A stretch of 64,000 nt of DNA from Haloferula helveola (GTDB lineage: Bacteria > Verrucomicrobiota > Verrucomicrobiia > Verrucomicrobiales > Akkermansiaceae): contig NZ_AP024702.1 of NCBI RefSeq assembly GCF_037076345.1, forward strand, positions 2,046,001 to 2,110,000, read 5' to 3'. Shown here in pieces: positions 59,345-64,000 of this stretch. The notes below the pieces were generated by a model. That model saw only the letters and a list, made by a program, of their open reading frames with translations, searched no databases and was not told where the DNA came from. The position numbers were made by a program, and so were the translations under genes. Position 1 is the stretch's first letter. Every line of letters begins with the position of its first letter.

Positions 59345-60367
59345 ATGATTCCGCTCCGAAGCATGCAGGTCCTCCTGCTCGCCACCGCCCCGGCGGCGCT
59401 CGGCGACTGGCGGCTGGACTTGCTGCGCGAGGAAGGCATCGGAACCGGAAACGAATCGCTGGAGAAAGCGCTGGCGGGATCGCGCATCGAAACCCCTGCG
59501 CTCGAGAAGCACTATCGCCAGCTCGGGTCCGAGAGTTTTCCCGACCGGGTGCGGGCCCAGCAGGCATTCCTTTCGGCCGGGCCGGACGCCCTCGATTGGC
59601 TGCGGAAGCAGCCGGCTGACGAAAGCCCGGAAGTCCGGTTCCGGGTCCAGGAGATCGAAAACCAACTCCGCTTTCCCGCGATCGGCAGCCGCGACCGGAT
59701 GATCCGGCATGCAGCAGCCTCGCTGCTCGAGGCGCCGGAATCACCCGCGACCGGCGGCATCTTCTACGAGTGGTTCGGCCAGTCCCAAGAGGACCTCGGC
59801 AAACCGTATCGCAGCTTCCAGTTCGAAGTGCCGGAGGGAATGACGGGCGAAGTGGCGCGCGGCGAACTTCGGTTCAGCGGCGAGCGGGACGGCGATGATG
59901 ACCAGCGGTTGATCCTCCGGTCGGCCGAGTGGCCCGGGATGGAGCGCTTCCCGGACCAGTTCAGTATCTCGGCGAAGATCGGCGGGACCGAGGGTGGCGC
60001 GGCGGCGTGGCATGTCGGAATTACGATCGGCAAGGTCCGCGCCCTGTACCACCCGGGCTACGCGGGCGGCGGTTTCCGTTTCGAACAGATCGGCACGACC
60101 CGGGAACTGACCCGCAACCAAGGCATGGGATTCACCCCGTCGACCGACGAACTCCAGCGGATGCTGGTGAAGGTGCGACGCCTTGGCGACGGCGATGCCG
60201 AGCTTTCGGTGACGATCGACCAGCCGGACTGCCAGGCATTCGAAAGCACCGTGCGGGCCCCCGCCGAAATGATCGGACCCATCGACGAAGTCAGCCTCGA
60301 CCGCAGCGGGCGGACCGGTGGCGACGCCCGCTTCGACGACTTTACGATCGAGTTCGACGCCCGCTGA
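59345..60367 (+). CDS. Secreted protein with LamG/DUF1080-like C-terminal domain
   Basis: A 340-residue exported protein with a short signal (MIPLRSMQVLLLATAPAALG). Residues 40-125 are helical and repeat-like (ALEKHYRQLGSESFPDRVRA, then FRVQEIENQLRFP), resembling HEAT-like or peptide-binding helices seen in Verrucomicrobiota and Planctomycetes proteins. Residues 150-340 are beta-rich (WHVGITIGKVRALYHPGYAG, MLVKVRRLGDGDAELSVTID, then IDEVSLDRSGRTGGDARFDDFTIEF), similar to jelly-roll LamG or 3-keto-disaccharide hydrolase (DUF1080) domains. Catalytic residues cannot be named. It is 77 bp before the Gfo/Idh/MocA gene. Confidence 0.7.
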   Translation: MIPLRSMQVLLLATAPAALGDWRLDLLREEGIGTGNESLEKALAGSRIETPALEKHYRQLGSESFPDRVRAQQAFLSAGPDALDWLRKQPADESPEVRFRVQEIENQLRFPAIGSRDRMIRHAAASLLEAPESPATGGIFYEWFGQSQEDLGKPYRSFQFEVPEGMTGEVARGELRFSGERDGDDDQRLILRSAEWPGMERFPDQFSISAKIGGTEGGAAAWHVGITIGKVRALYHPGYAGGGFRFEQIGTTRELTRNQGMGFTPSTDELQRMLVKVRRLGDGDAELSVTIDQPDCQAFESTVRAPAEMIGPIDEVSLDRSGRTGGDARFDDFTIEFDAR

Positions 60368-60439
60368 TTCTTCGGCCTGTTCCGAGATCGCCGAAAATCG
60401 GGTTCGCGTGACCCGCGAGTTTCGAGTTTCCTCCGGCGC

Positions 60440-61669
60440 GTGCAGAAATCGCTTTCTTTCGCCGTGATCGGCTGCGGCTCACGCGGCCGGACCTACATGA
60501 GGATCGCCCGTGACCTCGGGCACACGATCACCGCCATTGCTGACCCGTCGGAAGCGGCCATTGAGACGATGCTCGGCATCGCCGGTGATCCGGCCCCGCG
60601 AACGTTCGCGGATGCCGACGACCTATTCGCCGAGCCGAAGCTCGCGGACGTCGCACTCGTCTCGACCCAGGATGCCCAGCACTTCGGTCATGCCTCGGCA
60701 GCGCTGCGCGCGGGCTACGACGTCCTGCTCGAAAAGCCTGCCGCCCAGTCGTCCGAGGAAGTCGAGGAGCTCGCCCGCCTCGCCGACGAAAACGGCTGCA
60801 AGCTGCTGCTCTGCTTCGTGCTCCGCTACACGCCCTTCTACCGCACGATGAAACGCGCCATCGATGACGGGCGCATCGGCGAGGTGATCTCGATCCAGGC
60901 CGCGGAAGGTGTCGGACCGTTTCACAATGCCCACTCGTTCGTCCGCGGCCATTGGGCACAGACCAAGGACTCGACGCCGATGATCATCGCCAAGTGCTGC
61001 CACGACACCGACCTGATGACGTGGTTCGCCGGGTCACCCTGCACCGCGGTCTCGAGTTTCGCGGAGATCTCCCACTTCCGCCCCGACAAGGCGCCGGAAG
61101 GATCGACCGACCGCTGCATCGACGGCTGCCCGCACGCCGGCACCTGTCTCTACGATGCCAACCAGTACCTCACCACCCAGCGACGCTGGCTTGGAATGGT
61201 CCGCCCGGATGCCGAAAAGATGACCGACGACGATGTGCGGGAGTGGTTGAAAACCAGCGACTGGGGCCGCTGCGCCTACAAATGCGGCCAGGACACGCCG
61301 GACCATCAGGTGGTCTCGATGCGGTTCGAAAACGGTATCACCGCCGATCTCACCATGACCGCCTTCGATACCGGCCGTCGGACCCGGATTTACGGAACGA
61401 AGGGCATCCTTGAGGGCGCGATCCACGCCGACGGACGCGAGCCGTGGGTTGAATGCCGGCCCCACACCGGAGGCATCGAGGAGATCCCGATCGAGGAGCA
61501 GGAAACCGGGGGCTACGCCGGCCACGGCGGCGGCGACTTTGGCCTGATCCATGCTCTCCCTGCGTTGCTTGCCGAGGCCACCAGCGACTTCATCGAAGGC
61601 CACCGGATCGGCTTCGCCGCGGCTCAGTCGGCGGATGAGGGCCGGACGGTCGAACTGACGCGAGGTTGA
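60440..61669 (+). CDS. Gfo/Idh/MocA family oxidoreductase with Cys-rich insert
   Basis: A 409-residue NAD(P)-dependent oxidoreductase acting on sugars or inositols. The N-terminal Rossmann fold is FAVIGCGSRGRTYMRIARDLG, and EKPA carries the conserved Lys of the EKP motif. The C-terminal alpha/beta domain contains HSFVRGHWAQTKDSTPMIIAKCCHDTDLMTWFAG, where the H-D pair fits the catalytic His site. A Cys cluster follows (DRCIDGCPHAGTCLYDANQYL, then RCAYKCG), known from one subgroup of the family and possibly a metal-binding insert. The start is GTG at 60440. The gene precedes the GlcD-like oxidase by 36 bp. Confidence 0.9.
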   Translation: MQKSLSFAVIGCGSRGRTYMRIARDLGHTITAIADPSEAAIETMLGIAGDPAPRTFADADDLFAEPKLADVALVSTQDAQHFGHASAALRAGYDVLLEKPAAQSSEEVEELARLADENGCKLLLCFVLRYTPFYRTMKRAIDDGRIGEVISIQAAEGVGPFHNAHSFVRGHWAQTKDSTPMIIAKCCHDTDLMTWFAGSPCTAVSSFAEISHFRPDKAPEGSTDRCIDGCPHAGTCLYDANQYLTTQRRWLGMVRPDAEKMTDDDVREWLKTSDWGRCAYKCGQDTPDHQVVSMRFENGITADLTMTAFDTGRRTRIYGTKGILEGAIHADGREPWVECRPHTGGIEEIPIEEQETGGYAGHGGGDFGLIHALPALLAEATSDFIEGHRIGFAAAQSADEGRTVELTRG

Positions 61670-61705
61670 CCACTGGCCGATCCCGGCAGAGCCTGAAAGC
61701 GAGCC

Positions 61706-63223
<1,518 letters not shown>

Positions 63224-63261
63224 TTCGCGGGCATCCTGCCCAATGGTTTCGGGGCGGTGTC

Positions 63262-63290
63262 TTGACGGGATGGAAAAAACTCCCTGTACC
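63262..63290 (+). promoter_or_regulatory. Candidate sigma-70 promoter for the potassium channel gene
   Basis: TTGACG (63262-63267) is 17 bp from TGTACC (63285-63290), a fair -35 with a weak -10, in the 129-bp space after the FAD oxidase gene and before the ATG at 63353. Confidence 0.3.
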
Positions 63291-63352
63291 CGAGACGCAT
63301 ACCGGTTAGAAACCCACACGTTCCCCTCTTCTGCTCCGCGGTCGCCCTCGCA

Positions 63353-64000
63353 ATGAAATCCCTGATGTCCGTCCTCACCGCCCTGATGGGCACCCGGGCG
63401 AGCCGCACCAACCTGATGGTCCTCGTTCGGCTGACCGCCGTGCTGATCGGGCTGATCACCACCTACAGCATCGTCTTCCACGTGCTGATGGAGCGCGAAG
63501 GCCAGCACCACTCCTGGGTGACGGGCTTCTATTGGACTCTCACGGTCATGTCGACGCTCGGCTTCGGGGACATCACCTTCGAATCCGACGCCGGCAGACT
63601 CTTTTCCATCATCGTCCTCGTCACAGGCGTTCTGTTCCTGCTGGTGCTGCTGCCCTTCACCTTCATCGAGTTCTTCTACGCACCGTGGATGAAGGCCCAG
63701 GAGAAGGCCAAAGCCCCGCTGAAGGTTCCCTCGGGCACCGAAGGGCACATCATCTTCACCCACTATGGCCCGGTCGCCTCGATGCTGTCGCGCATGTTGG
63801 AGGAATACGCCTACCCGTGGTTTGTGGTCGTTCCCACGCTCGAACAGGCGCTCGACCTGCGCGACCGCGGCGTGCCCGTGGTCATGGGTGACCGCAGCGA
63901 TCCCGAGAGCTACCGCAGGCTGAAGGTGGAGCAAGCCGCAATGGTCGTAACGACTCTTGATGACGTCACCAATGCCAATGTCTGCTTCACCGTCCGCGAA
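63353..64000 (+). CDS. Potassium channel protein with TrkA-N (RCK) domain, 5' part
   Basis: The first 216 codons are visible and the frame is open at the window edge. There are two membrane segments (about 25-45, RLTAVLIGLITTYSIVFHVL, and 85-110, IIVLVTGVLFLLVLLPFTF) around the pore loop TLTVMSTLGFGDITF. The selectivity filter TLGFGD differs from TVGFGD by a conservative Leu for Val. After the second segment, GHIIFTHYGPVASMLSRMLE starts the NAD-binding TrkA-N/RCK domain, with VVMGDRSDPESYRRL and AMVVTTLDDVTNANVC as the second and later strands. It is a 2-TM gated K+ channel (Kch/MthK-type). The C-terminus is not visible. Confidence 0.9.
   Translation, partial: MKSLMSVLTALMGTRASRTNLMVLVRLTAVLIGLITTYSIVFHVLMEREGQHHSWVTGFYWTLTVMSTLGFGDITFESDAGRLFSIIVLVTGVLFLLVLLPFTFIEFFYAPWMKAQEKAKAPLKVPSGTEGHIIFTHYGPVASMLSRMLEEYAYPWFVVVPTLEQALDLRDRGVPVVMGDRSDPESYRRLKVEQAAMVVTTLDDVTNANVCFTVRE

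Overview
The window is GC-rich (roughly 60-65% by eye) and gene-dense, and looks like the chromosome of a member of the Verrucomicrobiota (Verrucomicrobiaceae-like). The evidence is secreted sulfatases with N-terminal signal peptides, very long secreted repeat proteins ending in a 'Y-W ... DGDG-N ... S-DL-W ... R' type C-terminal domain that I associate with this phylum, an enlarged signal peptidase I, TMTC-like TPR membrane proteins and Gfo/Idh/MocA oxidoreductases. The phylum assignment is inference. No rRNA, tRNA, CRISPR array or prophage was found.

Layout. 1-2636 (minus): the 5' part of a squalene/phytoene synthase, signal peptidase I and a small lipoprotein. 2715-4085: MiaB. 4087-4811: a REP-associated tyrosine transposase (RAYT) enclosed by two REP pairs. 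4817-6385 (minus): a sulfatase. 6654-8957: Tex. 9097-16207 (plus): a close-packed run of an anchored coiled-coil protein, two membrane proteins, a TonB-dependent receptor, a cytochrome c/PQQ-type sugar dehydrogenase and a second sulfatase, probably one operon for handling (sulfated) sugars. 16210-18671 (minus): a GT2 glycosyltransferase overlapping a TMTC-like TPR membrane protein. 18777-22182 (plus): a nucleotide-sugar epimerase, a thioredoxin-like protein, a GRDP-like protein and a TIGR04222-like membrane protein with a Gly/Cys tail. 22292-26373 (plus): a Fur-family regulator followed by sufC, sufB and sufD, with a candidate Fur/PerR-type box over the putative -10 of the regulator.

26441-55077 (minus) is the most unusual part: six consecutive genes covering about 28.6 kb. 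In order of transcription they encode a ~341-residue secreted protein, 865 aa, 2921 aa, 874 aa, a parvulin-type peptidyl-prolyl isomerase lipoprotein and 4162 aa. Three of the products share a ~55-residue 'HGL-GD-I...YNG...V-DDTFSIP' repeat, two share the same C-terminal domain, and the last ~450 residues of the 2921-aa protein resemble in layout the C-terminal part of Tc-toxin TcA subunits. I read this as a co-produced giant extracellular assembly with its own folding factor. It is the best candidate here for an undescribed system.

55427-64000: a membrane-anchored nitrilase-family hydrolase, a CPBP intramembrane protease, an aldo/keto reductase and a methyltransferase (both minus), a secreted LamG/DUF1080-like protein, a Gfo/Idh/MocA oxidoreductase, a GlcD-type FAD oxidase and the start of a TrkA-linked potassium channel. 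Several intergenic spaces carry REP-like hairpin pairs of different sequence families but similar architecture (GTAG, GGTG or GGAG head, then a short hairpin, in inverted pairs).
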